A DNA stretch of 64,000 nt from Streptomyces kanamyceticus (GTDB lineage: Bacteria > Actinomycetota > Actinomycetes > Streptomycetales > Streptomycetaceae), in NCBI RefSeq assembly GCF_008704495.1, contig NZ_CP023699.1:4774001-4838000 (forward strand), read 5' to 3'. Position 1 is the first letter of the stretch, and each line of letters begins with the position of its first letter. Below the pieces are notes generated by a model. It made no database searches, had not been told where the DNA came from, and was given only the letters and a program-made list of their open reading frames with translations. This document shows, in pieces, positions 24,931 to 34,699 of this stretch. A program made the translations under genes and the position numbers.

Positions 24931-25416
24931 CCTGTGCACGCGCCAGCGGTCCATCATCCCCGCCAGTTCCCCCTGCACGAACTCGAAGAACGCCAGCGTC
25001 TCCGCGACGCGGCGCCCGGCGGGGGTGTCCTCGCCGAGGTAGGCGACGCCTTCCCGCATGGCGTCCTCCCATCGCTTGAGCACTCCGTCCCGATTGCCGA
25101 GCGCCTCGTACCACTGGTTGCTGTGCACCCGGAAGATGTCGCGCCGCGTGCCCGGCTCCCGCTCGCGGTTGACCATGTGCTGCTGGGTCAGATAGCGCAC
25201 CCCGCCGGAGACCGCGGCGGGGCTGACCTGGAGCCGCTCGCCGAGTTCCGCCGCGGTGAGCGCGCCCGAGTCCGAGGCGAGCAGGGCGGCGAAGATCCGG
25301 GCGGGCATCCGCGGCATGCCCCCCTCGACCAGGTGGGAGGCGAACTTCTCCACGAAGCGGGAGGCCCCCTCCCCGTCGGGCCGTCCACGGGTGGCGCTCG
25401 TCTCTTGCTCGGCCAT
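24907..25416 (-). CDS. GbsR/MarR-type transcriptional regulator
   Basis: The 169-aa protein has an N-terminal winged helix (RMPARIFAALLASDSGALTA, ELGERLQVSPAAVSGGVRYL, residues about 33-80). A C-terminal helical part includes YEALGNRDGVLKRWEDAMRE and ETLAFFEFVQGELAGMMDRW. This is the GbsR type often found divergent from drug or lipid ABC exporters, as here. I chose ATG at 25416 (MAEQETS), behind AGGGGAG; the ATG at 25440 has no room for a ribosome site. It likely represses the ABC genes at 25521 through the palindrome at 25485-25500. Its 3' end heads a 13-unit tandem array. Confidence 0.87.
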   Translation of the reverse strand: MAEQETSATRGRPDGEGASRFVEKFASHLVEGGMPRMPARIFAALLASDSGALTAAELGERLQVSPAAVSGGVRYLTQQHMVNREREPGTRRDIFRVHSNQWYEALGNRDGVLKRWEDAMREGVAYLGEDTPAGRRVAETLAFFEFVQGELAGMMDRWRVHREMLFGSE

Positions 25417-25484
25417 CTGTCGATCATCTCCCCTGGTCATCCCTCGGTGGCCCTTACACGAACGACTTTACACGCTTCCTTAAC

Positions 25485-25500
25485 TTCACAACTTTGTGAA
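25485..25500. promoter_or_regulatory. Operator candidate between gbsR-type gene and ABC transporter
   Basis: TTCACAACTTTGTGAA is a perfect inverted repeat (7 + 2 + 7) lying 21 bases before the ABC ATPase start and 69 bases before the regulator start. Its position in the divergent promoter region makes it the best candidate site for the adjacent GbsR-type regulator. Confidence 0.7.
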
Positions 25501-25520
25501 AGTAGCGTACGTTCAAAAAC

Positions 25521-26429
25521 ATGACGAAGGCAATCACCGTCTCCGGACTGCACAAGTCGTTCGGCAGGACACACGCGCTGGACGACCTCGACCTAGACGT
25601 CGAGACCGGTGAGGTGCACGGCGTCCTCGGGCCCAACGGCGCGGGGAAGTCCACCACCATCCGGGTCCTGCTCGGCCTGCTGCGCGCCGACTCCGGCGCC
25701 GCGCAGCTGCTCGGCGGCGACCCGTGGCAGGACGCGGTCGCCCTGCACCGCCGCATCGCGTACGTCCCCGGGGACGTCACCCTGTGGCGCAACCTCTCCG
25801 GGGGCGAAGTCATCGACCTGTACGGGAAGTTGCGCGGCGGACTCGACCAGGCGCGCCGCGCCGACCTCGTCGAACGGTTCGAGCTCGACCCCACCAAGAA
25901 GGGCCGCACCTACTCCAAGGGCAACCGGCAGAAGGTCGCCCTCGTCGCGGCGTTCGCCTCCGACGTCGACCTGCTGATCCTCGACGAACCCACCTCGGGG
26001 CTCGACCCGTTGATGGAGGGCGTCTTCCAGAGCTGCGTCGAGGAGGCGCGCGACCGGGGCCGGACCGTCCTGCTCTCGTCGCACCTCCTCAGCGAGGTCG
26101 AGACGCTCTGCGACCGCGTCAGCATCATCAGGAAGGGACGGACCGTCGAGACCGGTTCGCTGGCCGACCTGCGCCACCTGACGCGGACCAGCGTCAGCGC
26201 CGAGCTCGCGGGCGCCCCCGACGACCTCGCGCGCCTGCCCGGCGTGCACGACCTCGACGTGCAGGGCAGGCGGGTCGGGCTCCAGGTCGACACCGACAAG
26301 CTCGACGCCGTCCTCAAGTCCCTGACGGAGTCCGGGATCCGCTCGCTGACCTGCACACCGCCCACCCTGGAGGAGCTGTTCCTGCGGCACTACCAGGACG
26401 ACGTACGCGAAGAGGCGATGGCGCGATGA
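25521..26429 (+). CDS. ABC transporter ATP-binding protein (drug/lipid exporter type)
   Basis: The 302-aa ATPase has Walker A ([12 protein letters not shown], about 36-47) and Q-loop region [17 protein letters not shown]. The ABC signature is atypical: [15 protein letters not shown] instead of LSGGQ. Walker B is [13 protein letters not shown] and the H-loop is [14 protein letters not shown]-terminal DUF4162-like region follows. It powers the permease encoded immediately downstream, with which it overlaps by ATGA. The atypical signature is common among actinobacterial exporters of this group. Expression is probably controlled by the divergent GbsR-type regulator. Confidence 0.93.
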   Translation: MTKAITVSGLHKSFGRTHALDDLDLDVETGEVHGVLGPNGAGKSTTIRVLLGLLRADSGAAQLLGGDPWQDAVALHRRIAYVPGDVTLWRNLSGGEVIDLYGKLRGGLDQARRADLVERFELDPTKKGRTYSKGNRQKVALVAAFASDVDLLILDEPTSGLDPLMEGVFQSCVEEARDRGRTVLLSSHLLSEVETLCDRVSIIRKGRTVETGSLADLRHLTRTSVSAELAGAPDDLARLPGVHDLDVQGRRVGLQVDTDKLDAVLKSLTESGIRSLTCTPPTLEELFLRHYQDDVREEAMAR

Positions 26430-28081
26430 CCACCGCACTCGGCACCGCGCCCGGCACCGACTTCGCGCCGCGCACCGGGGCATCGCGGCAACTGGCGGGC
26501 ACCGGCACCCTGTTCCGGCTCGCGCTGCGCCGCGACCGGGTCATGATGCCGGTCTGGATCCTGATCGTCTCCGGCATGGTCCTCGCCATTCCGGGCTCCC
26601 TGGAAAGCGTCTACCCGACCGCCGCCGAACGCGCCGACGCCATGGAGTCGATGAACTCCAACTCCTCGATGCGCGCCATGTACGGCCCCGTCTTCGGCGA
26701 CTCGCTCGGCGCCCTCTCCGTCTGGCGCATCGGCGTCTACGCGGGGGTCCTGGCCGCCGTGATGAGCCTGGTCATCGTCATCAGGCACACCCGCGACGAG
26801 GAGGAGACCGGGCGCCAGGAAATGCTCTCGGCGTCCATGGTGGGCCGCCGCGCGCCGCTCACCGCCGCGCTGCTCGCCGCCTTCGCCGCAAACGCGGCCG
26901 CCGGGCTCCTCATCGCCGCGGGTCTGGCGGGCCGGGGCGCGGCGGGGGCGCTCGCGCTCGGCCTCGGCGTCGCGGGCACCGGCATGCTCTTCGCCACCAT
27001 GGCGGCGATCGCCGCGCAGTTCACCGAGAGCGCGCGGCTGGCCAAGGGCCTGACGGCGGCGGTGCTCGGCGCGGCGTTCGTGCTCCGGGCCGCGGGCGAC
27101 GCCGGGACGGAAGGGGGTACCTCCCAGGCGTTCAGCTCTGGGGGAGGTTCGTCCGCGCTGACCTGGCTCTCGCCGCTCGGCTGGCAGGAGAACCTGCGGG
27201 CGTACGCCGGTGAGCGCTGGTGGGTCATCGCGCTCGTCGGCGCCGCGATCGTGGCCCAGGGCGTCGGCGCGTACGTACTTGCGGGGCGCAGGGACGTCGG
27301 CATGAGCTTCCTGCCGACGCGGCCGGGTCCCGCGCGCGGGCGCCTCGGCACGGCGGGCGGCCTCGCCTGGCGGCTCCAGCGGGGCAGCGTGCTCGGCTGG
27401 CTCGCCGGGTTCCTGGTCGCGGGGACCGTGTTCGGCGGGATGGCGGACGGCGCGGCCGACATCGTCGGCGACAGCGAGAACACCCGCGACATCATCGAAC
27501 GGATGGGCGGCCAGTCCGGTCTGACCGACGCCTTCCTCGCCACCATCGTCGGCATGTTCGGCATGATCGCCGCGCTCTACGTCGCCACCTCCGTCCTGCG
27601 CCTGCACGGCGAGGAGACCTCGCAGCGGGCCGAGCCGGTCCTGGCGGGCGCGGTGGGGCGGCTGCGCTGGGCAGCGGGCCACCTGGTCATCGCGTTCGGC
27701 GGCGCGGTCCTGCTGATGCTGACCGCCGGGCTCGGCATAGCCCTCGGGCACGGCGGGGACACCGGGGCCGTCCTGGGGGCGTGCCTGGCGCAGCTCCCCG
27801 CGGTCTGGGTGCTCGGCGGGCTCGCGGTGTTCCTCGTCGGCGCGTTCCCGAAGGCCGCGGCGGCCTCCTGGGCGGTGGTCGGGATCTGCCTCGCGATCGG
27901 CTGGATCGGCCCGGCGCTCGACCTGCCGCAGGCGGCCATGGACCTGTCGCCCTTCGGCCACCTGCCGAAACTGCCGGGCGGCGACGCGAGCTGGCCGCCG
28001 TTCGTGGTCCTCACGCTGATCGCTGCGGCGCTGGTGGGGGCGGGCCTGGCGGGGTTGCGGCGCCGGGACATGATCAACTGA
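26426..28081 (+). CDS. ABC transporter permease (12-helix exporter type)
   Basis: The 551-aa permease is the membrane half of the exporter encoded with the ATPase (ATGA overlap). It has about twelve membrane segments in two halves, the first starting near [15 protein letters not shown] and the second near [16 protein letters not shown]. Conserved cytoplasmic loops are [15 protein letters not shown] and [15 protein letters not shown]. The cargo is unknown; relatives export drugs or lipids. Bases 27116-27150, inside the coding sequence, match a palindromic repeat I recall from Streptomyces intergenic DNA. They add a Gly/Ser-rich loop ([13 protein letters not shown]) before a conserved [14 protein letters not shown]. 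Confidence 0.9.
   Translation: MTTALGTAPGTDFAPRTGASRQLAGTGTLFRLALRRDRVMMPVWILIVSGMVLAIPGSLESVYPTAAERADAMESMNSNSSMRAMYGPVFGDSLGALSVWRIGVYAGVLAAVMSLVIVIRHTRDEEETGRQEMLSASMVGRRAPLTAALLAAFAANAAAGLLIAAGLAGRGAAGALALGLGVAGTGMLFATMAAIAAQFTESARLAKGLTAAVLGAAFVLRAAGDAGTEGGTSQAFSSGGGSSALTWLSPLGWQENLRAYAGERWWVIALVGAAIVAQGVGAYVLAGRRDVGMSFLPTRPGPARGRLGTAGGLAWRLQRGSVLGWLAGFLVAGTVFGGMADGAADIVGDSENTRDIIERMGGQSGLTDAFLATIVGMFGMIAALYVATSVLRLHGEETSQRAEPVLAGAVGRLRWAAGHLVIAFGGAVLLMLTAGLGIALGHGGDTGAVLGACLAQLPAVWVLGGLAVFLVGAFPKAAAASWAVVGICLAIGWIGPALDLPQAAMDLSPFGHLPKLPGGDASWPPFVVLTLIAAALVGAGLAGLRRRDMIN
27116..27150. repeat. Imperfect palindromic element within the permease coding sequence
   Basis: ACCTCCCAG (27119-27127) and CTGGGGGAGGT (27138-27148) form a bulged stem around a 10-base loop. 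The GGTACCTCCCAG...CTGGGGGAGG form is one I recall as a dispersed Streptomyces repeat. Here it stays in frame and encodes a flexible Gly/Ser stretch between membrane helices. Confidence 0.6.
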
Positions 28082-28116
28082 CGGTGCCGCGAGGGGTTTG
28101 TGGAGGGGCTTGTGCC

Positions 28117-29331
28117 TCACACCTCGACCAGCAGCTCCGCCATCCCCCGCATGACGAAGTTCGGCCTCCGTACGGGCTCCGCGGCCAGTGTCAGCCGCGG
28201 GGCCCCGCGCAGCAACGCCCGCAGGGAGGCGGCCAGTTCGATGCGGGCGAGCGGTGCGCCGATGCAGTAGTGGATGCCCGCGCTGAAGGAGATGTGCGGG
28301 TTGTCCGCGCGGGCGAGGTCGAGCTCGCCGGGGGCGTCGAAGACGGCCGGGTCGTGGTTGGCCGAGCCGAAGAGCAGGGCGACCTCCGAGCCGCGCGGGA
28401 TCCGCACGCCGCCGACCTCGATGTCATCGAGGACCCACCGTTCGAAGAGCTGGAGCGGAGTGTCGTAGCGCAGCAGCTCCTCCACGGCGGTGGGCACCAG
28501 CTTCGCCGGATCTGCGCGCAGGGCGGCGAGTTGGGCCGGGTGACGGAACAGCGCGTGCCACCCATTGACCGTGGCGTTCACCGTCGCCTCGTGTCCCGCG
28601 TTCAGGAGCAGCACGCAGGTGGAGATCATCTCCTGCTCGCTGAGCGACTCGCCGTCCTCGTGGGCGGCGATGAGCCCGGAGATCAGATCCCCGCCGGGAC
28701 GCGCACGCCGGAACTCGATCAACTCCCGCAAATACGCCGTGAATTCGATCGAGGCACGGACGGCGCGGGCCGCCGTCTCCTCGGCCGGGTTCAGCTCGTA
28801 CATGCCGCAGATGTCGGCCGACCAGGGCCGCAGCAGGTGCCTGTCGCCCTCGGGGACGCCCAGCATTTCGGCGATGACCGCGACGGGGAGGGGTTCGGCG
28901 ACCCGCGAGACGAGATCACCCCCGCCGTCGGCGACGAACTCGCGGACGAGCCGGTCCGCCAACTCCTCCACATGCGGCTTGAGTTGCTCGACCGTACGCG
29001 GTGTGAACGCCTTGGCGACCAGGCGGCGGATGCGGGTGTGCGTGGGGGCTTCCAGGTCGAGCATGCCGTTGTCGTTGAGGACGTGGAACGGTTCGTGCTC
29101 GGGAGGCGGGGCCGCGCGGCCGAACTCCTCGTGGGTGAATCGGTGCAGGTAGGTACGGCCGAGCCTGCGGTCGCGGAGGAGGGCGGAGACGTCGGCGTGG
29201 TGCGGGATCAGCCACTGGCCGGTCGACGCGTAGTGGTGGGCCCGCCCCGCGTCACGGAGGGCCGCGTACGCGGGGTAGGGATCGGCCAGGAACTCCGGCG
29301 AGGCCGCGGGGGCGGCGGGAACGGTGTCCAT
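28117..29331 (-). CDS. Cytochrome P450, CYP107U-like
   Basis: The 404-aa soluble P450 has all catalytic landmarks. The I-helix is LLLNAGHEATVNATVN (about 235-250) and the ExxR pair is in VEELLRYDTPLQ. The haem loop FSAGIHYCIGAPLAR (about 340-354) holds the axial Cys. By synteny and sequence it matches the CYP107U position in S. coelicolor (SCO3636, from memory), which has been linked there to sporulation and antibiotic production. The physiological substrate is unknown and no ferredoxin gene adjoins it. It stands alone, separated from the upstream two-component operon by a strong hairpin. Confidence 0.88.
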   Translation of the reverse strand: MDTVPAAPAASPEFLADPYPAYAALRDAGRAHHYASTGQWLIPHHADVSALLRDRRLGRTYLHRFTHEEFGRAAPPPEHEPFHVLNDNGMLDLEAPTHTRIRRLVAKAFTPRTVEQLKPHVEELADRLVREFVADGGGDLVSRVAEPLPVAVIAEMLGVPEGDRHLLRPWSADICGMYELNPAEETAARAVRASIEFTAYLRELIEFRRARPGGDLISGLIAAHEDGESLSEQEMISTCVLLLNAGHEATVNATVNGWHALFRHPAQLAALRADPAKLVPTAVEELLRYDTPLQLFERWVLDDIEVGGVRIPRGSEVALLFGSANHDPAVFDAPGELDLARADNPHISFSAGIHYCIGAPLARIELAASLRALLRGAPRLTLAAEPVRRPNFVMRGMAELLVEV

Positions 29332-29392
29332 GGGCCGACGTTAGGCGCCGGGGGCGGATTGCGGTACACACCTGCGGGCCCGCTGTGGCTGA

Positions 29393-29471
29393 TCGCGCAG
29401 TTCCCCGCGCCCCTTACGGGGCGCCCCCTCGGCGCGGGTGGGCCCCTTTAGGGGCGCGGGGAACTGCGCGA
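29393..29471. terminator. Inverted pair of the 19-nt dispersed repeat forming a long hairpin
   Basis: The 19-nt repeat (29395-29413) and its reverse complement (29451-29469) extend to a 22-bp perfect stem (29393-29414 with 29450-29471) around 35 bases. It sits just downstream of the response regulator gene and upstream of the P450 gene, both minus strand. It therefore probably terminates the two-component transcript. These are copies 2 and 3 of the dispersed repeat. Confidence 0.85.
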
Positions 29472-29513
29472 CAAGCCCCCACCGGCCCGCGGTCAAAAAA
29501 CAACCGAAGCCCC

Positions 29514-30188
29514 TCAGCCCGGTGTCACGAGGCGCGCCTCGTACGCGAATACGGCGGCCTGCGTCCGATCCCGCAACCCCAACTTCACCAAGATCCGACT
29601 GACATGCGTCTTGATCGTGGACTCCGCAACCACCAAATGCGACGCGATCTCCGCATTGGACAGCCCCTGCGCGATGAGCACGAGAACCTCCGTCTCCCGC
29701 TCGGTAAGCTCCCCGTACTGCTGGGACTGGACCGCCGCGGACAGCCGAGGCGCCTCCGCCAGCTTGGAGAACTCCGTGATCAGGCGGCGCGTGACGGTGG
29801 GCGCGAGGAGTGCCTCGCCGGCGGCCACCACCCGTACGCCGTCCGCCAGTTGGCGAGCCGACGCGTCCTTGAGGAGGAACCCGGACGCACCCGCGCGCAG
29901 CGCCTGGTAGACGTACTCGTCGAGGTCGAACGTCGTCAGGACGAGCACCTTCGGCGTACCGTCCGACGCCCCCGCGACGATCTCCCTGGTCGCCTCGATG
30001 CCGTTCAACTCCGGCATGCGGATGTCCATCAGGACGACGTCGGGGGAGAGCTCGCGGACCCGCCGGACCGCCTCCAGGCCGTTCACCGCCTCGCCGACCA
30101 CCTCCATGTCGGGCATGGCGTTCAGCAGCACGGAGAAGCCCTCGCGGACCATCATCTGGTCGTCCGCGATCAGAATCCGGATGGTCAT
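29514..30188 (-). CDS. NarL/FixJ-family response regulator
   Basis: The 224-aa protein has a receiver domain (ILIADDQMMVREGFSVLL; phospho-Asp in VVLMDIRMPELNG; Lys in GFLLKDAS). A LuxR-type helix-turn-helix follows (LTERETEVLVLIAQGLSNAE, then HLVVAESTIKTHVSRIL, about 150-210). It overlaps the upstream histidine kinase gene by ATGA. Such DesK/NarL pairs are numerous in Streptomyces. The signal and targets are unknown. The pair lies downstream of the kynurenine genes on the same strand. Confidence 0.95.
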   Translation of the reverse strand: MTIRILIADDQMMVREGFSVLLNAMPDMEVVGEAVNGLEAVRRVRELSPDVVLMDIRMPELNGIEATREIVAGASDGTPKVLVLTTFDLDEYVYQALRAGASGFLLKDASARQLADGVRVVAAGEALLAPTVTRRLITEFSKLAEAPRLSAAVQSQQYGELTERETEVLVLIAQGLSNAEIASHLVVAESTIKTHVSRILVKLGLRDRTQAAVFAYEARLVTPG

Positions 30189-31540
30189 GCGTCCTCCCCC
30201 GCGGGATCGATGCGCTGCTCCATCGCGACCGGCAGGAAGACCGTGACCTCGTAGCCGCCCTCCGCCGTCGTCTCCGCCGTCATCTCGCCGTCCAGCATCG
30301 TGACCCGCTCCCGCATCCCGGTGATCCCGTGCCCCGCCCCGGGCGACGGCTTGACCAGGCCCCGCGCGGGGCCGTTCACGATGCGCAGGCCGAGGCCGCC
30401 GAGCACGTATCCCACCTCGACCCGGGCCGCGGCGCCCGGCGCGTGGCGCAGGGTGTTGCTCAGCGCCTCCTGCACGATGCGGTACGCCGAGAGCTCGACG
30501 CCCTGCGGGAGCTCCCTGACCGCGCCGGTGATGACCTTGTCGACGGTCTGGCCCGCGTCCCGGACGTTGTCGAGCAGCCGGTCGAGGTCGGCGAGCGTGG
30601 GCTGCGGGGCGTCGGGCGCCTCGTAGTCCTCGGCCCGTACGACGCCGAGGACCCGGCGCAGCTCGGTGAGCGCGGCCACCGCGTTCTCCCGGATGGTCAC
30701 GAACGCCTGTTCGAGCTCGGGCGGCGGGTTCTCCACCCGGTAGGGCGCCGCCTCGGCCTGGATGGCGACCACCGACATGTGGTGCGCGACGACGTCGTGC
30801 AGCTCACGGGCGATGGTGGTGCGCTCCTCCAGGAGCGTGCGCTTGTCGCGTTCGATGGCGGTGACGGTGCGCTGCACGGTGACCTCGCGCTGCGCCTCGC
30901 GGCGCACGTGCACCATCGTGGTGACGAGCAGCGCGAGCGCCGAGAAGAACAGCATCTGCGGGGTGTCGGAGCCGAAGCCCCCGAGGAACACCTCGGAGCT
31001 CGCCCCGTACGCCGCCGTCGCGATCCACATCCACAGGGCGGTCCGCGGGCCGGTCCGTGCCGCCACCACGACCATCACCACGATGTGCGCGAAGAAGGCG
31101 CTCGGCGTCCACGGCTGGCCGTCCCAGCTGTCCCCGAGCACTCCCGTGAAGGGGGTGGAGATCAGCGAGATCCAGAAGGCACCCACCGGCCTGACCAGCG
31201 TCATCATCACGGCGCCCGCCGGAATGAGGCCGATGAGGAGCTGCGGGGCCCCGTGGAACCCGAGGTTCACCTGGTAGCCGATGAACACGGTGATCAGGGC
31301 CGCCACCGTCACCTGGATGTGCGGCGCCCAGGCCGCGTACCCGCGTATCCGCCGGGGGAGCAGCTTGGCGAAGAGCCCGTCCGAGGCGGACTCCCTCGGG
31401 GGCAGCAGGCGGTAGTCGAAGGCACCGCGGAACAGTGCCTCGCGCATCCCGCCGAAGACCTCGCGCGCGAGGTGGAACTCGGGGCTGCCGCCCGGCTTGC
31501 CCGGCCTGCCCGCCTGGGTCTGAGTGGTCGTCTCTGTCAC
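30185..31540 (-). CDS. DesK-type sensor histidine kinase
   Basis: The 451-aa kinase has about five to six membrane helices between residues 65 and 190 (for example VTVAALITVFIGYQVNLGF and AFFAHIVVMVVVAAR). A linker coiled coil precedes the HisKA_3 dimerisation box with the phospho-His in IARELHDVVAHHMSVVAIQAE. The ATPase domain has a QEALSNTLRHAPG N-box and GHGITGMRERV G-box. I chose GTG at 31540 (VTETTTQTQ); no better ribosome site was seen, so the start is less sure. It is coupled by ATGA to its response regulator. Confidence 0.92.
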   Translation of the reverse strand: MTETTTQTQAGRPGKPGGSPEFHLAREVFGGMREALFRGAFDYRLLPPRESASDGLFAKLLPRRIRGYAAWAPHIQVTVAALITVFIGYQVNLGFHGAPQLLIGLIPAGAVMMTLVRPVGAFWISLISTPFTGVLGDSWDGQPWTPSAFFAHIVVMVVVAARTGPRTALWMWIATAAYGASSEVFLGGFGSDTPQMLFFSALALLVTTMVHVRREAQREVTVQRTVTAIERDKRTLLEERTTIARELHDVVAHHMSVVAIQAEAAPYRVENPPPELEQAFVTIRENAVAALTELRRVLGVVRAEDYEAPDAPQPTLADLDRLLDNVRDAGQTVDKVITGAVRELPQGVELSAYRIVQEALSNTLRHAPGAAARVEVGYVLGGLGLRIVNGPARGLVKPSPGAGHGITGMRERVTMLDGEMTAETTAEGGYEVTVFLPVAMEQRIDPAGEDA

Positions 31541-31635
31541 GTCTACGACGGTACGGGGCCGCGCGAGACGCGGCGTCCACAGCAAGACGGGTTCTGCCGG
31601 GTCCGTCGCAGGTACTACGAGACCGGCCCCACGCC

Positions 31636-32520
31636 TCAGAACGCCAGCTGCGCGATCTCCTCCGCCACGACGGCGCACGCGTCCGCCGCCGGGTCGATCA
31701 GCGGGAAGTGCCCGACGTCCTCCAGGAGCGTGAGGCCGACGACCTCGCCCGCCCGCGCGGCCGCGTCGGCGTACGCCTCGGCGACCGCCTCCGGGACCAC
31801 GATGTCGGTACGGCCCTGCACCACCGTCGTGGCGATGCCCGTCGGGAGCAGCAGGGCGGGATCGGCGTAGGCGAGGCGCTCCTCGAACCTGGTGTCGCCG
31901 CCCAGGAACTGGCTCGCCGCGCCGCCGCAGACCGCGAGCTCCTCGGCGACCCGGAAGTCGGCGATCGGCGCGAGCGCGACGACGCCGCGCAGCGCGGCGG
32001 GCCGACCGGTGCGCCAGGGCGCGTCGTCGGGCAGCAGGTGCCGGGCGGCCGCCCAGAGCGCGAGGTGGCCGCCCGCCGAGTGCCCCGTCACGACGGTGCG
32101 GCGCGTGTCGGCCGACGGCACGGCCTCGCGCACCAGGGCGGGCAGCGCGTCGAACGCGGCGGCCACGTCGTCGAAGGTCTCCGGCCAGCGCCCGGCGACC
32201 GGCCCCGCGCCGCCCTGCGCGGGGATCGAACTGCCCCTGCGGTACTCGACGTTGGCCACCGCGAAGCCGCGCCTGGCGAGGAAGTCGGCGAACGGCGTGA
32301 TGTGCTGCCGGTCGTAGGGGGCCCGCCAGGCGCCGCCGTGCAGGAGGACCACGAGGGGCACGGTCCCGTCGGCTCCCTGACCGCCGTGCGGCGCGTGGAA
32401 GTCGATCACCTGGTCGGGGTGTTCGCCGTACGCGGCGGTGGCGTCCGGCTTCACGGCGGGATGCGACAAGGCGGCTTCGGCCTCGGCGGCATCGCGGGCC
32501 ACGGCGGCGTCGTCCGTCAT
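31636..32520 (-). CDS. Alpha/beta hydrolase, probable kynurenine formamidase
   Basis: The 294-aa hydrolase has the oxyanion motif LLHGGAWRAPYD, the nucleophile elbow TGHSAGGHLALW, an acid in VVQGRTDIVVP and the His in LEDVGHFPLID. These features fit the arylformamidase-like branch of the superfamily. Lying directly behind kynU and kynA, it is the obvious enzyme for N-formylkynurenine to kynurenine, the step between them. It is not homologous to the metal-dependent KynB type. I chose ATG at 32520 (MTDDAAV), behind GAGAGG. There is a 114-base gap to kynU. Confidence 0.82.
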   Translation of the reverse strand: MTDDAAVARDAAEAEAALSHPAVKPDATAAYGEHPDQVIDFHAPHGGQGADGTVPLVVLLHGGAWRAPYDRQHITPFADFLARRGFAVANVEYRRGSSIPAQGGAGPVAGRWPETFDDVAAAFDALPALVREAVPSADTRRTVVTGHSAGGHLALWAAARHLLPDDAPWRTGRPAALRGVVALAPIADFRVAEELAVCGGAASQFLGGDTRFEERLAYADPALLLPTGIATTVVQGRTDIVVPEAVAEAYADAAARAGEVVGLTLLEDVGHFPLIDPAADACAVVAEEIAQLAF

Positions 32521-32634
32521 GCGCAAACCTCTCAACTGCAGTGCGGCCAACAGGCGGGAGCGCCCGCTCCGCCCGGTCGGTCCGGGTGCCCCGACCGGCC
32601 GGGAAGAAACGGGAGCAAGATCCGCCGGACGCTA

Positions 32635-33855
32635 TCAGCCCAGCGTGCGCGCCAGTACCCGGGCCGCCCGCTCGGCGTCGGCGAACGACACGTACAACGG
32701 CGTGAATCCGAAGCGCAGCACGTCCGGCGCGCGGTAGTCGCCGACCACGCCCTGCTCGATCAGCCGCTTCATGACATCGCCCGCACCCTCGCAGCGCAGC
32801 GCGACCTGGCTGCCGCGCTCGGCGTGCGCCCGCGGGGTGACGGGCTCGACGAGCCCCTCGGGGACGTACGCCTCGACGCAGCGCAGGAAGAAGTCGGTCA
32901 GGGCGAGGGACTTGGCCCGCACCGCGTCGACCGTGACACCGTCCCACACGTCGAGCGCCGCCTCCAGGGCGAGCATCGACAGGATGTCGGGCGTCCCCAC
33001 GCGACCGCGCAGCGCGCCGTCCGCGGCCTCGAACTCGGGCCGCATGCCGAAGGGTTCGGCGTGCGAGTTCCAGCCGGGCAGCGGCGAGTCGAAACGGTCC
33101 TGCAGTTCGCGCCGTACGTAGAGGTAGGCGGGCGCACCGGGACCGCCGTTCAGGTACTTGTAGGTGCAGCCCACCGCCAGGTCCACGCCGTGCTCGTCGA
33201 GGCCGACGGGCAGGGCGCCCGCCGTGTGGCACAGGTCCCAGACGGCGAGCGCGCCCGCCGCGTGGACGGCGGCCGTCAGACCGGGCAGGTCGTGCAGGCG
33301 CCCGGTGCGGTAGTCGGCGTGGTTGAGCAGGACGGCCGCGGTGCGCTCGCCGAGGACGCCGGGCACGTCGGCCGGGGCCACCGGGACGAGGCGGCAGCCG
33401 GTGAGGCGCGCGGCGGACTGTGCGATGTACCCGTCCGTGGGGAAGGTCGTCGCGTCAACGACGATCTCGTCACGCCCCCCTTCCGGGTGACCCTCCCCCG
33501 TCCCGCGTGCGATGCGGACCGCGGCCACCAGCGCCTTGAAGACGTTCACGCTGGTCGAGTCGCCGACCACGATCTGCCCCGGGGCCGCGCCGACCAGCGG
33601 GGCGATGCGGTCACCGATACGCTCGGGGGCGGTCCACCAGCCGCTCTCGTCCCAGGAGCGGATGCGCAGGCTGCCCCATTGCCGGGTGATGACGTCGGCG
33701 ACGCGCTCCGGCACGTGCGCGGGCAGCGCGCCCAGCGAGTTCCCGTCGAGGTAGACGGTGTCGTCGAGGGCGAACTCCGCGCGCTTGGCGCTCAGTTCGT
33801 CCTCGCCATCCAGTTTCGCCGCCTGCGCCTGGAGGTCCCGTGCGGCGTCAGACAT
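32635..33855 (-). CDS. kynU: Kynureninase
   Basis: This is a PLP enzyme that splits kynurenine into anthranilate and alanine. The 406-aa protein has YLDGNSLGALPAHVPERV near the start, the PLP lysine in GCTYKYLNGGPGAPAYLYV (about 224), and LLNHADYRTGRLHDL and LWDLCHTAGALPVG for cofactor binding. Length is typical. It overlaps the end of kynA by eight bases, so the two are coupled. Together with the hydrolase gene downstream, a tryptophan-to-anthranilate route is encoded. Confidence 0.95.
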   Translation of the reverse strand: MSDAARDLQAQAAKLDGEDELSAKRAEFALDDTVYLDGNSLGALPAHVPERVADVITRQWGSLRIRSWDESGWWTAPERIGDRIAPLVGAAPGQIVVGDSTSVNVFKALVAAVRIARGTGEGHPEGGRDEIVVDATTFPTDGYIAQSAARLTGCRLVPVAPADVPGVLGERTAAVLLNHADYRTGRLHDLPGLTAAVHAAGALAVWDLCHTAGALPVGLDEHGVDLAVGCTYKYLNGGPGAPAYLYVRRELQDRFDSPLPGWNSHAEPFGMRPEFEAADGALRGRVGTPDILSMLALEAALDVWDGVTVDAVRAKSLALTDFFLRCVEAYVPEGLVEPVTPRAHAERGSQVALRCEGAGDVMKRLIEQGVVGDYRAPDVLRFGFTPLYVSFADAERAARVLARTLG

Positions 33856-34699
33856 GGCTCCTCGCAGTCCACAGCTCGGGGAACACGTTCTTGACCGCGC
33901 GCTTCTCCAGCCAGGCCACGCCCGCCGAGCCGCCGGTGCCCGTCTTGGAGCCCATCGCGCGGCGGGTGGCGACCAGGTGGTCGTTGCGCCATCGCCAGAC
34001 CAGTTCGCCGACGTCCGTCAACGTCTCCCCCAGGCGCGCGAGTTCACCGCTCTCGTCGCCCGAGTAGAGCTCGGTCCAGACGGCCTCGACCTCGGCGGAC
34101 GGCTCGTACTTCTTGGCGAGGTCGCGCTCAAGGACCTCCGTCGGGACCGCGTACCCGCGCCGCGCGAGGAGGCCGAGCACCTCGTCGTACAGGCTCGGTT
34201 CCTGCAGCGCCTTCTCCAGCTCGGCGTGCACGCGGGGCGCGCCCCGGTGCGGGACCAGCATGGAGGCGGACTTCTCGCCGAGCAGGAACTCCATGCGGCG
34301 GTACATCGCGGACTGGAACCCGGAGCCCTCGCCGAGCGCGCCGCGGTAGGAGTTGAACTGCGCGGGGGTCAGCTGGGCGAGCGGGCGCCAGGACGCGTTC
34401 AGGGCGTCCAGCTCGCGGATGCTGCGCTTGAGCGCCGCCACGGCGACGGGCACGTCGTCGCGGCGCAGGGCGTGCGCCGCGGTCTCCCACTCGTGCACGA
34501 TCACGGTGAACCACAGCTCCATGACCTGGGTGGTGACCAGGAAGACCATCTCGCCGGGGTCGTCCGAGCGCAGGTGCTGGAGGTGGGTGAGGACGTCCGC
34601 CTGGACGTAGTCCTCGTACGGGGTGGTGCCCGCGAAGTCGAGGTTCGGACTCTCGGTCTCGGCCGCCTCGGTGGACGCGTCGCGCGTCTCTGGGGACAT
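33848..34699 (-). CDS. kynA: Tryptophan 2,3-dioxygenase
   Basis: This haem dioxygenase opens the indole ring of tryptophan to give N-formylkynurenine. The 283-aa protein begins the family match at TPYEDYVQADVLTHLQHLRS. It has MVFLVTTQVMELWF, the propionate-side segment LTPAQFNSYRGALGEGSGFQ, and the haem-ligand His and substrate loop in WRNDHLVATRRAMG followed by KTGTGGSAGVAWL. ATG at 34699 has GAGGAGAC upstream. The first gene of the kynurenine set, it overlaps kynU at its 3' end. Confidence 0.96.
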   Translation of the reverse strand: MSPETRDASTEAAETESPNLDFAGTTPYEDYVQADVLTHLQHLRSDDPGEMVFLVTTQVMELWFTVIVHEWETAAHALRRDDVPVAVAALKRSIRELDALNASWRPLAQLTPAQFNSYRGALGEGSGFQSAMYRRMEFLLGEKSASMLVPHRGAPRVHAELEKALQEPSLYDEVLGLLARRGYAVPTEVLERDLAKKYEPSAEVEAVWTELYSGDESGELARLGETLTDVGELVWRWRNDHLVATRRAMGSKTGTGGSAGVAWLEKRAVKNVFPELWTARSHV

